Shown here: piece by piece, positions 8,514 through 17,124 of the stretch
How the letters are laid out: each line of letters opens with the position of its first letter
How positions within the stretch are numbered: the stretch's first letter is position 1
Assembly: GCF_016458305.1 (NCBI RefSeq)
Contig: NZ_JAEMHL010000004.1
Location: 248,001-312,000, forward strand
Reading direction: 5' to 3'
Origin: Geomonas anaerohicana
GTDB taxonomy: Bacteria > Desulfobacterota > Desulfuromonadia > Geobacterales > Geobacteraceae
Length of the DNA stretch: 64,000 bases
Position numbers and translations under genes: made by a program
The notes under the pieces: generated by a model
Seen by the model: the letters and a program-made list of their open reading frames with translations, nothing else
What the model was told of the DNA's origin: nothing
Database searches by the model: none

Positions 8514-9160
8514 CACGCGTGATGATAGTCGACGACCACAGCATAGTCCGGGAGGGGATACGCATCCTCCTGGAGAAATTCCCCGACATCATGGTGGTCG
8601 CCGACGCCGACAACGGCAGGTCGGCGCTGGACGTAGCCGCCAAGGCATTGCCCGGCGTGGTCGTGATGGACACCAGCATGCCGGGCATGAACGGTATCGA
8701 GGCGACCCAGAGGCTCGGCGTCGAGTGCCCGTCGGCGCGCGTCTTGATCCTTTCCATGCACAAGGACAAGCGTTTCGTCGCCCAGGCTTTCCGGGCCGGC
8801 GCGCGCGGCTACCTGCTCAAGGACTGCACCTCCGCCGAACTGGTGCATGCGGTGCGGGCCGTGGCGGCGGGCGAGATCTACGTCTGCTCGGGTATCATCG
8901 GCGTCGTCATCGAGGACTACATCAAGCGGATCCCCGATTCCCTGCAGCAGGGGGAGGCGGCGCTCACCCCGCGGGAAAGGGAGGTGCTGCAGTTGATCGC
9001 CGAGGGGAACAACGCCAAGAACATCGCCTTCCTGCTCAAGATCAACGTGAAGACCGTGGACACCCACCGTCAGCAGGTCATGAAGAAGCTGAAGCTGCAC
9101 TCCGTCGCCGAACTCACCAAGTTCGCCATCAGGGAAGGGTTCACCAGCCTGGACAACTGA
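8510..9160 (+). CDS. LuxR-family response regulator
   Basis: A 216-residue receiver plus helix-turn-helix protein. The acidic pocket is MIVDDHS, the phospho-acceptor Asp lies in VVMDTSMPGMNG, and the switch Thr/Ser-Lys positions are in LSMHKD and LLKDC. The C-terminal LuxR HTH begins at LTPREREVLQLIAEG and ends in [20 protein letters not shown]. It is translationally coupled (ATGA) to the PAS kinase, its likely partner. Confidence 0.92.
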   Translation: MTRVMIVDDHSIVREGIRILLEKFPDIMVVADADNGRSALDVAAKALPGVVVMDTSMPGMNGIEATQRLGVECPSARVLILSMHKDKRFVAQAFRAGARGYLLKDCTSAELVHAVRAVAAGEIYVCSGIIGVVIEDYIKRIPDSLQQGEAALTPREREVLQLIAEGNNAKNIAFLLKINVKTVDTHRQQVMKKLKLHSVAELTKFAIREGFTSLDN

Positions 9161-9285
9161 ATGCCTCAGGAAAATTTCCGCTGCGTCTCATATAAACCCT
9201 GATACCGTGACCCGTGTCTATTTGTTAGAGTTGCCGCTCATTTGCGTTCATGAATTCTTCGCGAAGCAGCAACTAACGGGACACG

Positions 9286-9921
9286 ATGCGGACCACCAAA
9301 ATCCTCCTTGCCGACGACCATACGTTGATCCGTGAATGTCTCATCGCGATGCTTGAGAAAGCACCCGGCCTCGAGGTTGTGGCCCAGGCCGCCAGCGGGA
9401 TGGAGGCGGTGCGCCTCGCCTACGAACTGCAGCCGGACCTGGTTCTCATGGACCTGGTGATGCCCGACGGCAACGGCATCGAGGCAAGCCGTTGCATCCT
9501 GAGCGCCTTTCCCGACATAAAGGTGCTGATGCTCTCCATGTATGGCGACGCGCGCTCGGTGCGCCAGGCCCTGGATGCGGGGGCAAAAGGTTTCCTGGTC
9601 AAAAGCTGCCCCTCCGAAGAGATCGTCGACGCGGTCCGGATAGTTTCCGACAACGGTTTCTACCTCAGTTCCCACCTGCAAGGGGTCCTGGAACACGAGC
9701 TGCAAGCGGCAGCGGGCAAGTTGCCACTCACCTCGCGTGAAGAAGAGGTGCTGGTGCTTATGGCCCAGGGCAAGACCTCCCGGGAGATCGCCGCGCAGCT
9801 TCAGATCAGCCCCAAGACGGTGGAAACCCACCGCATGCACCTGATGAAAAAGCTGAACCTCACCAACATCGCCAGCCTGACCAAGTTTGCCATCAGGGAA
9901 GGTCTGCTCCCTCTCGATTAA
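9286..9921 (+). CDS. Second LuxR-family response regulator, paralogue of the upstream one
   Basis: A 211-residue NarL/FixJ-type regulator with [10 protein letters not shown] at the acidic pocket, the phospho-Asp in [12 protein letters not shown], and the [23 protein letters not shown]. Its C-terminal half closely follows the preceding regulator ([20 protein letters not shown]), so the two look like a tandem duplication. No kinase of its own lies downstream. A 125-base gap separates it from the upstream gene. Confidence 0.9.
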   Translation: MRTTKILLADDHTLIRECLIAMLEKAPGLEVVAQAASGMEAVRLAYELQPDLVLMDLVMPDGNGIEASRCILSAFPDIKVLMLSMYGDARSVRQALDAGAKGFLVKSCPSEEIVDAVRIVSDNGFYLSSHLQGVLEHELQAAAGKLPLTSREEEVLVLMAQGKTSREIAAQLQISPKTVETHRMHLMKKLNLTNIASLTKFAIREGLLPLD

Positions 9922-10201
9922 CCACCGGCCCGTTGCCCTCCGGACCGCCCCGTCTCGCCCCACTGTTCACACACGGCTTCTCGCGTTCTCACAATCCTCC
10001 TCCTTAGGTTCGTGTTCTTTCGTTCTTCTGGCGCATCCGGTCGCGTGTCCCGCTGCCATCTCGGCCAAAATGCCGCCCAAAGCAGGCGTTTTTCTGATTC
10101 ACCGGCCGCCGTTCCGGTCGATGAAGCATGTGACAGTCGTCGAGGGGCCAGCATCAGAGGCGCCCCCGCAGCGACAACCACACAGGGAGGACGGAGCGCG
10201 C

Positions 10202-11911
10202 ATGAAATGGTTCACCAATCTGAAGGTCGGCACTAAGCTGGTTGCGGCGTTTGTGGCGGTAGCGGTCATCACGGCCGTGGTAGGGATCATCGGCATCCGC
10301 AACATGGGGACCATCAACGACATGGCCGATGACATGTACATGAAGGAACTGCTGGGGATCTCCTACATCAAGGAGGCCAACATCAACCTGATCTACATCT
10401 CCCGGGCCGAGAAGAACTACCTCCTCGCCACCACGCAGCAAGAGCGCGAGAAATACATCACCAACATGAACAAGTACAAGGCCGGCTACAAGGAGTGGCT
10501 GGACAAGGCGAAGCCGCTGTTCTACTCCGAAAAGGGGAAGGCGATCCTGAAGCGGCTGGAGGCCGCCAACGAAGAGTGGTTTGCGCTGCAGCAGAAGGTG
10601 ATCGAACTCGGCGCGAAGGACAAGCTGAACGACAGTTCGGCCGCGGTGACGCTCTCCTTCGGTGAGGCACGTAACAAACAGACCGTTGTGGACGACACCC
10701 TGACCGAACTGGCCCGCTTGAAGGAAGAGAACGCCAAGGATGCATCGCTGGAAACTAGCAGGATCTACAAGGCGAGCCTGACGCTGATGGTGAGCCTGGT
10801 GGCGGGCGGCGTTCTGCTCGGCTTGGCGCTGGGAATCATCATCTCGCGCATGATCAGCGTCCCGCTCCGGCGCGGCGTCGAGTTCGCCTCTGTCGTGGCG
10901 GATGGGGACCTGACCCAGACCATTGATCTCGACCAGAAGGACGAGGTCGGCCAGTTGGCCGCGGCCCTCAACAACATGGTAGGACGCCTGAAAGGGATCG
11001 TCGCCGAGGTGAAGAGCGCTTCCGATAACGTGGCGGCGGGGAGCCAGCAGCTTTCCTCCGGGGCCGAGGAGATGTCCCAGGGGGCCACCGAGCAGGCAGC
11101 CTCCGCCGAGGAAGCCTCGTCGTCCATGGAGCAGATGTCCTCCAACATCAGGCAGAACGCCGACAACGCCACGCAGACTGAGAAGATCGCGGTGAAGTCG
11201 GCCCAGGACGCCCGGGAAGGGGGAGTGGCGGTCCAGGAGACGGTGAGCGCCATGAAGGAGATCGCCGGCAAGATCGGCATCATCGAGGAAATCGCGCGCC
11301 AGACCAACCTCCTGGCCCTGAACGCGGCCATCGAGGCGGCCAGGGCCGGGGAGCACGGCAAGGGTTTTGCCGTAGTTGCCTCCGAGGTGAGAAAGCTGGC
11401 GGAACGGAGTCAGAAGGCGGCGGCCGAGATCAGCGAGCTTTCGGCGAGCAGCGTCGATGTGGCCGAGAAGGCGGGGGATCTGCTGGCCAAGATGGTTCCG
11501 GACATCCAGAAGACGGCCGAACTGGTGCAGGAGATCAGCGTGGCGAGCAGGGAGCAGGACACCGGGGCGGACCAGATCAACCGTGCCATTCAGCAACTGG
11601 ACCAGGTGATCCAGTCCAACGCGGGCGCCTCCGAAGAGATGGCCTCCACCGCCGAGGAGCTCTCCAGCCAGGCCGAGCAACTCCAGACCGCGGTTTCCTT
11701 CTTCAAGATCGGCGACGAGAGGGTGAGAAGGGTCGCGCCTGCGGCGAAGGCTGCTCCCGCGGTGAAGCCGGGCGCGGCGCAGGGGAAGCAGTTGACTCGT
11801 GCCAAGGCTGCGGCCCCAGGCGCCACTGTGGCACCGGTAAAGAAGGCCTTGGGGCACGACTTCAACCTGGACGACAAAAGCCCGAGCGACGCCGATTTCG
11901 AGCAATACTAA
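10202..11911 (+). CDS. Methyl-accepting chemotaxis protein with four-helix-bundle sensor
   Basis: A 569-residue chemoreceptor. TM1 spans about residues 13-33, a periplasmic 4HB_MCP sensor covers about 40-190 ([20 protein letters not shown] start), and TM2 is about 197-217. A HAMP domain precedes the cytoplasmic signalling domain, whose hairpin tip reads [20 protein letters not shown]. The last residues, DADFEQY, match the x-aromatic-x-x-aromatic CheR/CheB tether after an Ala/Lys/Pro-rich linker. The start is chosen at [13 protein letters not shown] after GGAGGACGGAGC. It is a single gene with its own terminator. Confidence 0.93.
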   Translation: MKWFTNLKVGTKLVAAFVAVAVITAVVGIIGIRNMGTINDMADDMYMKELLGISYIKEANINLIYISRAEKNYLLATTQQEREKYITNMNKYKAGYKEWLDKAKPLFYSEKGKAILKRLEAANEEWFALQQKVIELGAKDKLNDSSAAVTLSFGEARNKQTVVDDTLTELARLKEENAKDASLETSRIYKASLTLMVSLVAGGVLLGLALGIIISRMISVPLRRGVEFASVVADGDLTQTIDLDQKDEVGQLAAALNNMVGRLKGIVAEVKSASDNVAAGSQQLSSGAEEMSQGATEQAASAEEASSSMEQMSSNIRQNADNATQTEKIAVKSAQDAREGGVAVQETVSAMKEIAGKIGIIEEIARQTNLLALNAAIEAARAGEHGKGFAVVASEVRKLAERSQKAAAEISELSASSVDVAEKAGDLLAKMVPDIQKTAELVQEISVASREQDTGADQINRAIQQLDQVIQSNAGASEEMASTAEELSSQAEQLQTAVSFFKIGDERVRRVAPAAKAAPAVKPGAAQGKQLTRAKAAAPGATVAPVKKALGHDFNLDDKSPSDADFEQY

Positions 11912-11960
11912 TTTGAATGTATCGGCGGCCTGAGGGCCGCCTGTGATGCCATGCCATGCA

Positions 11961-11990
11961 GCGCCGTCCCCCCGGACGGCGCTTTTTTTT
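11961..11990 (+). terminator. Strong terminator after the first MCP gene
   Basis: A perfect 9-bp stem (GCGCCGTCC / GGACGGCGC) with a CCCC loop and eight Ts. Confidence 0.92.
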
Positions 11991-12286
11991 CGTGTACCCT
12001 CTCCCCACGGGAGAGGGTGCACGAAGGGCGGGTGAGGGAGGACGCCGGTGGGAAAATGTCACGGGGCGCCGGGGACGCGATGGGAAAATGTTACCTACGA
12101 AGTGGTGCACGTGAACCAACGTTCCCCCCTTTGCGAAAGGGGGACAGGGGGGATTTGCTGCTCGAGCCTGACCTCCGGAGCCTCTGGAGCACGTGCGGCA
12201 CCGGAACGCCGCTTGCGGATGGGACCGTGCAGCGCTGCAGGGGAAGGGAAGGGGGGATACGAAGGACAAGGTAGAGATAGGGGCAC
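11991..12286. repeat. Gene-free stretch with C/G-rich hairpins
   Basis: No gene is seen between the MCP terminator and the cheW terminator. It holds a hairpin of ACCCTCTCCC/GGGAGAGGGT (about 11996-12019) and another of CCCCCTTT/AAAGGGGG followed by GACAGGGGGGATT (about 12124-12152). These are of the same type as the C/G-rich intergenic hairpins elsewhere in the window. Confidence 0.5.
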
Positions 12287-12323
12287 AACAAAAGGGGCAG
12301 TCGCATCAAGCGACTGCCCCTTT
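12287..12323 (-). terminator. Terminator after cheW
   Basis: Read on the minus strand, AAAGGGGCAGTCGC and GCGACTGCCCCTTT form a 14-bp stem with a 5-base loop, followed by a T-rich tail, 28 bases past the cheW stop. Confidence 0.85.
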
Positions 12324-12351
12324 ACTGACCGTGGGTCTTGGGCGGGAGCTG

Positions 12352-12846
12352 CTAGGCCGCGGCCCCTTCCAGCTCCTGGACCAGCTCCAGCTCACCGCTG
12401 GTGAAGACCTTGTCGATATCGAGGATGATGATGAACTGCTCGTTGTGCTTGCCCATCCCCTTGATGAAGTCGGTGTTGAGCTTGGTGCCGATGCGCGGCG
12501 GCGGCTCGATCTGGTCCGGCTCCAGGTCCATGACCTCCTGGACCGCGTCGGCCATGGCGCCCATGACCACCTTCTCCCCCTCCAGCTCGACCTCGACGAT
12601 GATGACACAGGTGTTGACCGTCTGCTCAGCCATCGCCATGCCGAACTTCAGCCTCAGGTCGACCACCGGGACCACGCTGCCGCGCAGGTTGATGACGCCG
12701 CGCATGTAGTCCGGCGTTTGCGGCACCTTGGTGATGGAGGTGAAGTCCAGCACCTCGCGTACCTTGCCGATGTCCAGGGCGAACAGCTCGTCCTCCAGCT
12801 TGAAGGTCAGATACTGGGTAGTTTCCGTGATTGTCTCGACCGCCAT
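12352..12846 (-). CDS. cheW: Chemotaxis coupling protein CheW
   Basis: A 164-residue single-domain CheW that bridges MCP signalling tips to CheA in the cytoplasm. Hallmarks are YLTFKLEDELFALDI at the N-terminus, then ITKVPQTPDYMRGVINLRG and VVPVVDLRLKFG, with the second half ending in IIILDIDKVF. It lies 203 bases downstream of an MCP gene on the same strand and has a possible sigma-28 promoter in that gap, so it may be transcribed both with and without the MCP. No cheA is in the window. Confidence 0.95.
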   Translation of the reverse strand: MAVETITETTQYLTFKLEDELFALDIGKVREVLDFTSITKVPQTPDYMRGVINLRGSVVPVVDLRLKFGMAMAEQTVNTCVIIVEVELEGEKVVMGAMADAVQEVMDLEPDQIEPPPRIGTKLNTDFIKGMGKHNEQFIIILDIDKVFTSGELELVQELEGAAA

Positions 12847-12957
12847 GTTCTCTCTCCTCTCTCAGTTTTGACTGTCGGTGCGCCCCGCTATGAGTAACGA
12901 CCAATCAGGCTAAGCTCGAACCGGTTCCGCCCATTGTGCGCCCGGAACCCATCAAAC

Positions 12958-12984
12958 ATATCGGCACATTGCGCTCTAAATTGA
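12958..12984 (-). promoter_or_regulatory. Possible sigma-28 (FliA) promoter for cheW
   Basis: On the minus strand GCCGATAT (7 of 8 to GCCGATAA) sits 11 bases from TCAATTTA, a 5 of 8 match to TAAAGTTT, about 110 bases upstream of cheW. Spacing is exact for FliA, and chemotaxis genes are typical targets. Confidence 0.45.
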
Positions 12985-13049
12985 GTCAAAAAAATCATGG
13001 TTATAAACTTATAATCCCGGCAGCCGCTGCGCCGAAGCCAACGATTTTT

Positions 13050-15086
13050 CTAGAAGCTCTCGAAAGCCTCGTCGTTCAGGTCCAGCTCCACGGCGTGGGG
13101 AGCGGCATGAGTGAGCGGGCGGGGCGGCGCTGTAGCCTTCTTTGCCGGCTTGGCTGCCGCCTTGCGCGGTGCGGCAGCCGTCGAGGCGGAGTGCGCCACC
13201 TTGAAGAAGCTGATGGTGTGCTGCAGCTGCTCCGACTGCGAGGCGAGCTCCTCCGCGGTTGCCGACATCTCCTCCGCGGCCGAGGCGTTCTGCTGGATCA
13301 CCTGGTCCAACTGCTGGATGGCCTTGTTGATCTGCTCGGCGCCGGTGTCCTGCTCCCTGCTGGCAGCGGTGATCTCCTGCACCAGCCCCGCCGTTCTCTG
13401 GATGTCCGGCAGCATGTTGGAGAGCATGGCCCCGGCGGTTTCGGCCACCTCGACGCTCGAGGAGGACAATTCCGAGATCTCTGCCGCGGCCTTTTGGGAG
13501 CGCTCGGCCAGTTTCCTCACCTCGGAGGCGACCACGGCGAACCCTTTGCCGTGCTCGCCGGCGCGGGCCGCCTCGATGGCGGCGTTGAGCGCCAGCAGGT
13601 TGGTCTGGCGCGCGATCTCCTCGATGATGGAGATCTTGCCGGCGATCTCTTTCATCGCGGTCACCGTCTGCGCCACCGCCTTGCCCCCCTCCTGCGCGTC
13701 GGCCGCGGATTTCACCGCGATCTTCTCGGTCTGCAGGGCGTTGTCCGCGTTCTGCCTGATGTTGGAGGACATCTCTTCCATGGAACTGGAGGCCTCCTCG
13801 GCGGCCGCTGCCTGCTCGGTGGCCCCCTGCGACATCTGCTCGGCGCTGGAGGACATCTGCTGGCTGCCGGCCGCCACGTTGTCCGCGGCGTTCTTGACGT
13901 CGTTGACCACCTCGGAGAGCTTGCCGACCATGTTGCCCAGCGAGCGCATCAGCTCGTCCTCGGCGGAGCGCTCGGTGATGGTGACGGTGAGGTTGCCGTC
14001 GGCGACCTCCCTGGCGGCGGCGGTGATGGTGTCGGTGGCCCGGATCAGCACGTTCAGGTTGTTCTTGATCTCGTTGAAGTCACCCTTGTACTCTTCCATG
14101 ATCTCGGGCGGCATGTTCCCCTTGGAGATGCGCTCCACGTATTCTGCTGCCACGTTGAGCGGGCCGATGACCGCGTCGAGAGTGCCGTTTACCCCTTCCA
14201 CCACCTCTCGATAGGCCCCCTGGTGCCGGGAGGCGTCGGCCCTGCTGGCGAGCTTCCCTTCCATGGCGGCGCCGGAGAGAGCCATGGTGTCCGCCACCAG
14301 CGCCTTGATGCTCGCCACCATGGTTTGCATGGCGACCAGAAGCTGCCCCGTCTCGTCCTTTCCCGTCTCCTCGATGGTTACCGACAGGTCCCCGCGGGCC
14401 AGCTTTTCCGCCACGTCGACGCCGGTGCCAAGCGCGCGGCTGATCTTGCGCGAGACCATGACGGCCAGGAAGGCGCCGATCAGCACAGCGGCCACCAGGG
14501 CGGCGATGATCATCCAGCGGGAGCTTTGGTAGGTCTGGATCGCGCGGTGTGCCGCCTCTTCAGCTCCCTTGTCGTTCATGGCCACCCCTTTCTCGATGGA
14601 GGCCACCGCCTCGGTGAAGCTCTTGGCCCCGTCCCCCTGCAAAAGCGCCAGGGCCTGCTGCTTCTTGTTTTGCCGGGAGAGTTCGATGACCTTCTGGTGG
14701 TCCGCCAGGTACTGGCCCCACTCCGCGGTGAACTCCTGCAGGCTCTTTTTTTCCTCAGCGGTATCGGCCAGCTTCTCGTACTGGGCCGTCACCTTTTTAA
14801 TGCCGGTGATCTCCTCTTCCAGGGTCTTCTCGAATTTTTTCATCTCCTCCGGCGACGTGGCCAGGACGTGCTGGAATTCCGCGTTGCGCACGTCGCCCAT
14901 GCCGATGCGCATGTCGTCCAGCGCGTTGACACCCGGCAGCCACTGCGTGGTGACCTCGGTAGTGTCGTGGTTCAGGCGTGCCAGTTGCCAGATGGAGAAG
15001 AGCCCCAGTGCCGTGGCGAGCAGCAGTACCGACGCTACGACCGCCAGGATTTTCCCGCCGATCTTCATGTCATTGAACCATTTCAT
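13050..15086 (-). CDS. Methyl-accepting chemotaxis protein with extended HAMP region
   Basis: A 678-residue chemoreceptor. TM1 is about residues 10-31, a 4HB-type periplasmic sensor about 35-190 ([20 protein letters not shown]), and TM2 about 190-212. It has more cytoplasmic sequence than usual before the signalling domain (about 215-400: two HAMP-like segments separated by [20 protein letters not shown]). The tip [20 protein letters not shown] is identical to the other MCP in this window. The C-terminal AFESF fits the CheR/CheB-tether pentapeptide after an Ala/Lys-rich linker. It is followed on the same strand by cheW. Confidence 0.93.
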   Translation of the reverse strand: MKWFNDMKIGGKILAVVASVLLLATALGLFSIWQLARLNHDTTEVTTQWLPGVNALDDMRIGMGDVRNAEFQHVLATSPEEMKKFEKTLEEEITGIKKVTAQYEKLADTAEEKKSLQEFTAEWGQYLADHQKVIELSRQNKKQQALALLQGDGAKSFTEAVASIEKGVAMNDKGAEEAAHRAIQTYQSSRWMIIAALVAAVLIGAFLAVMVSRKISRALGTGVDVAEKLARGDLSVTIEETGKDETGQLLVAMQTMVASIKALVADTMALSGAAMEGKLASRADASRHQGAYREVVEGVNGTLDAVIGPLNVAAEYVERISKGNMPPEIMEEYKGDFNEIKNNLNVLIRATDTITAAAREVADGNLTVTITERSAEDELMRSLGNMVGKLSEVVNDVKNAADNVAAGSQQMSSSAEQMSQGATEQAAAAEEASSSMEEMSSNIRQNADNALQTEKIAVKSAADAQEGGKAVAQTVTAMKEIAGKISIIEEIARQTNLLALNAAIEAARAGEHGKGFAVVASEVRKLAERSQKAAAEISELSSSSVEVAETAGAMLSNMLPDIQRTAGLVQEITAASREQDTGAEQINKAIQQLDQVIQQNASAAEEMSATAEELASQSEQLQHTISFFKVAHSASTAAAPRKAAAKPAKKATAPPRPLTHAAPHAVELDLNDEAFESF

Positions 15087-15361
15087 GTTTCTCTCCTGTG
15101 TGCTTTGAGATCGGTTCGCCGGTGCAGCCCGGTGTTCCCAGGCCGAGCGAACGGTGCGTGTCGAAGTCAGGCAACGGATGGTGGCCGGATTACAGTCATG
15201 GGACGTTCTCCTGTTCCGTTATGATGCTGGTGAGACTCTGTCGGAGCGGCAAGGGTGTGTCAAAGGGGGCGGGTTGCGTTGTCTATGTAGATGTATCGGC
15301 GCAGCTTAGGCGGAGTTAAGAGATAGTTTTCCTGGAGCAATAGGAGAATCGGACGCCAGCG
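15087..15361. other. Gene-free region upstream of the minus-strand MCP
   Basis: No coding region is supported. On the minus strand, GCCGATAC at 15293-15300 with TTAACTCC 11 bases further upstream is a possible sigma-28 promoter about 210 bases before the MCP start. The remainder is unremarkable. Confidence 0.35.
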
Positions 15362-15432
15362 TGTCTAAAACTCCTAGACATTGTTTGGCAACACAGGCAT
15401 TATGGCCACCTTAGTCGTATGAAATGACTAAG
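15362..15432. promoter_or_regulatory. Two inverted repeats upstream of the flavin-binding gene
   Basis: TGTCTA-N7-TAGACA (15362-15380) and CTTAGTC-N9-GACTAAG (15410-15432) lie just upstream of a weak TTGACC/TAGAGG promoter-like pair and the PPOX gene. Two distinct palindromes near a promoter suggest operator sites, possibly for an unlinked regulator. Confidence 0.4.
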
Positions 15433-15481
15433 TTATTGACCTGCGCCATGAATGAGGATAGAGGAAATACTGGAGGGTGAT

Positions 15482-15949
15482 ATGGATGATACGATGAGAA
15501 GAAATGACCGCCGGCTCTCGGCACAGCTGACCAACGAGATCCTGGAGAAGGGGACGGTCTGCCAGTTGGCGCTGGCGGCACAGGGCGAGCCCTACCTGGT
15601 TACCATGAACTACGGCTACCGTGACTCGACCCTGTACTTCCACTGTGCCGCGGCGGGGAAGAAACTGGAGGTTATCGAGCAGAACAACCGCGTCTGCTTC
15701 ACCGTGGTGGAGCATGGAGCGGTACTGCCGGCGGAAAAGCCCTGCGACTTCACCATGAAGTTCCGCAGCGTGGTCGGGTTCGGCACCGCGCGGGTGATCG
15801 ACGGCTACCGGGAAAAGTGCGAGGCGCTCGGTATAATCATGGCTCAGTACGCTCCCGGTGAGAGCTTCCAGTTCCCGGAGGGGACCCTCGCTGCAACGAC
15901 GGTGTTCGCCGTCGACATCTCCTCGATGGCAGCCAAGAGTAACCTTTGA
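15482..15949 (+). CDS. Pyridoxamine 5'-phosphate oxidase-like flavin-binding protein (NimA-like)
   Basis: A 155-residue split-barrel FMN-binding protein. RRNDRRLSAQLTNEILEKG, CQLALAAQGEPYLVTMNYGY and LYFHCAAAGKKLEVI match the PPOX-related/Nim family, which binds FMN or heme-like cofactors; several members reduce nitroimidazoles. VGFGTARVIDG is the second-half barrel strand. ATG 15482 is preferred because TGGAGGGTGAT directly precedes it; an upstream in-frame ATG at 15452 has no ribosome site. It is a single gene with two palindromes in its promoter region. Confidence 0.85.
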   Translation: MDDTMRRNDRRLSAQLTNEILEKGTVCQLALAAQGEPYLVTMNYGYRDSTLYFHCAAAGKKLEVIEQNNRVCFTVVEHGAVLPAEKPCDFTMKFRSVVGFGTARVIDGYREKCEALGIIMAQYAPGESFQFPEGTLAATTVFAVDISSMAAKSNL

Positions 15950-16022
15950 CCGTCACCTATAACCATTGACCGCCACAGCAACCACTGACCACTGACCCCC
16001 AAGAGCAATCACTGACCGCTCA
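15947..16022. repeat. Degenerate short repeats (CAT/CACTGACC)
   Basis: Between the PPOX gene and buk, ATTGACC/ACTGACC-type words recur five or six times with irregular 7-20-base spacing. No regular period and no hairpin is evident. Confidence 0.3.
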
Positions 16023-16038
16023 ACAAGCGAGGTCCCCC

Positions 16039-17124
16039 ATGAACATCCTGGCCATCGATCCCGGTTCCACGTCGACCAAGGTAGGGGTGCGGCGCGCGGG
16101 GAGGCTCGTCAAGGCGACCATCGAGCACCCTCGCCGCGAGATTGAGAGCTTCCACGCCGTGATGGAACAGCTGGACTACCGGATGGAGCACCTGGTGCGC
16201 TACCTGCGTGAAACCGGCGTCGAGCAGGTGCGCTGGGACGCGGTGGTGGGGCGGGGCGGGCTGGTTAGATCCGTGCCCAGCGGCGTGTACCTGGTGGACG
16301 AGCCCCTGCTGGAGGACCTGATGCGGGGGGTGAACGGCGAGCACGCGGCCAACCTGGGCGGGGTCATGGCCCACGCGGTGGCGGCGCGCCTGGACGTACC
16401 GGCCTACGTGGTGGACCCGCCGGTCATCGACGAGATGTGGCCGGTGGCGCGCATCTCGGGCATGGCGGGCATCGAGCGGCGCAGCATGTTCCACGCGCTG
16501 AACCAGAAGGCGGTGGCGCGCGAGGTGGCGCGGGAGCTGGGGCGGCCCTACCAGGAGCTGAACCTGATCGTGGCACACCTCGGCGGAGGCATCACCGTCG
16601 GGGCGCACCGCTTGGGGCAGGTGGTGGACGTCAACAACGGCCTGAACGGCGACGGCCCCTTCTCCCCCGAGCGCACCGGCGGCCTGCCGGTGATCGGGGT
16701 GCTGCAACTCGTGGAGCGCGGCGCCTTCACCACCGAGCAACTGAAAAGCATCGTGGCCCGCAAGGGGGGCGTCTTCTCCTACCTGGGGACGGTGGACCTG
16801 CGTGAGGCCGAGGAAAACGCCAGAGAGGGCGACCACTGGGCCGCGCTGGTGCTGGAGGCCATGGTGTACCAGATCGCTAAGGAAATCGGCGCCCTGGCCG
16901 CCGCCCTTGCCGGCGCGGTGGACGGCATCGTCCTCACCGGGGGGCTCGCCTTCAGCGCGACCGTGGTGGAGGGGATACGGCAGCGGGTGCAGTTCATCGC
17001 TCCCTTGTTCGTGCGTCCCGGGGAATTCGAGATCGAGGCGCTGATCGACGGCGCCCTCAGGGTGCTCACCGGCACCGAAGAGGCGCGCCGTTACCCGGGA
17101 GGAATCGATGAAGATCGGGCCTAA
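16039..17124 (+). CDS. buk: Butyrate kinase
   Basis: A 361-residue ASKHA-fold acid kinase that interconverts butyrate + ATP and butyryl phosphate + ADP. NILAIDPGSTSTKVG is the phosphate-1 loop, VAHLGGGITVGAHR the second, and VDGIVLTGGLAFS the adenosine loop. The central HALNQKAVAREVA is typical of Buk rather than AckA. Length equals the family norm. The last 17 bases overlap the downstream fusion gene, whose C-terminal half is the matching phosphotransbutyrylase, so the pair forms the Ptb-Buk route between acyl-CoA, acyl phosphate and ATP. Branched-chain acids are possible substrates. Confidence 0.93.
   Translation: MNILAIDPGSTSTKVGVRRAGRLVKATIEHPRREIESFHAVMEQLDYRMEHLVRYLRETGVEQVRWDAVVGRGGLVRSVPSGVYLVDEPLLEDLMRGVNGEHAANLGGVMAHAVAARLDVPAYVVDPPVIDEMWPVARISGMAGIERRSMFHALNQKAVAREVARELGRPYQELNLIVAHLGGGITVGAHRLGQVVDVNNGLNGDGPFSPERTGGLPVIGVLQLVERGAFTTEQLKSIVARKGGVFSYLGTVDLREAEENAREGDHWAALVLEAMVYQIAKEIGALAAALAGAVDGIVLTGGLAFSATVVEGIRQRVQFIAPLFVRPGEFEIEALIDGALRVLTGTEEARRYPGGIDEDRA

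Noticed and set aside
9922-10201. N-terminal extension of the first MCP back to an upstream in-frame start
   Set aside because: The extension has no coding character, while [10 protein letters not shown] is the usual MCP start with a ribosome site immediately upstream.
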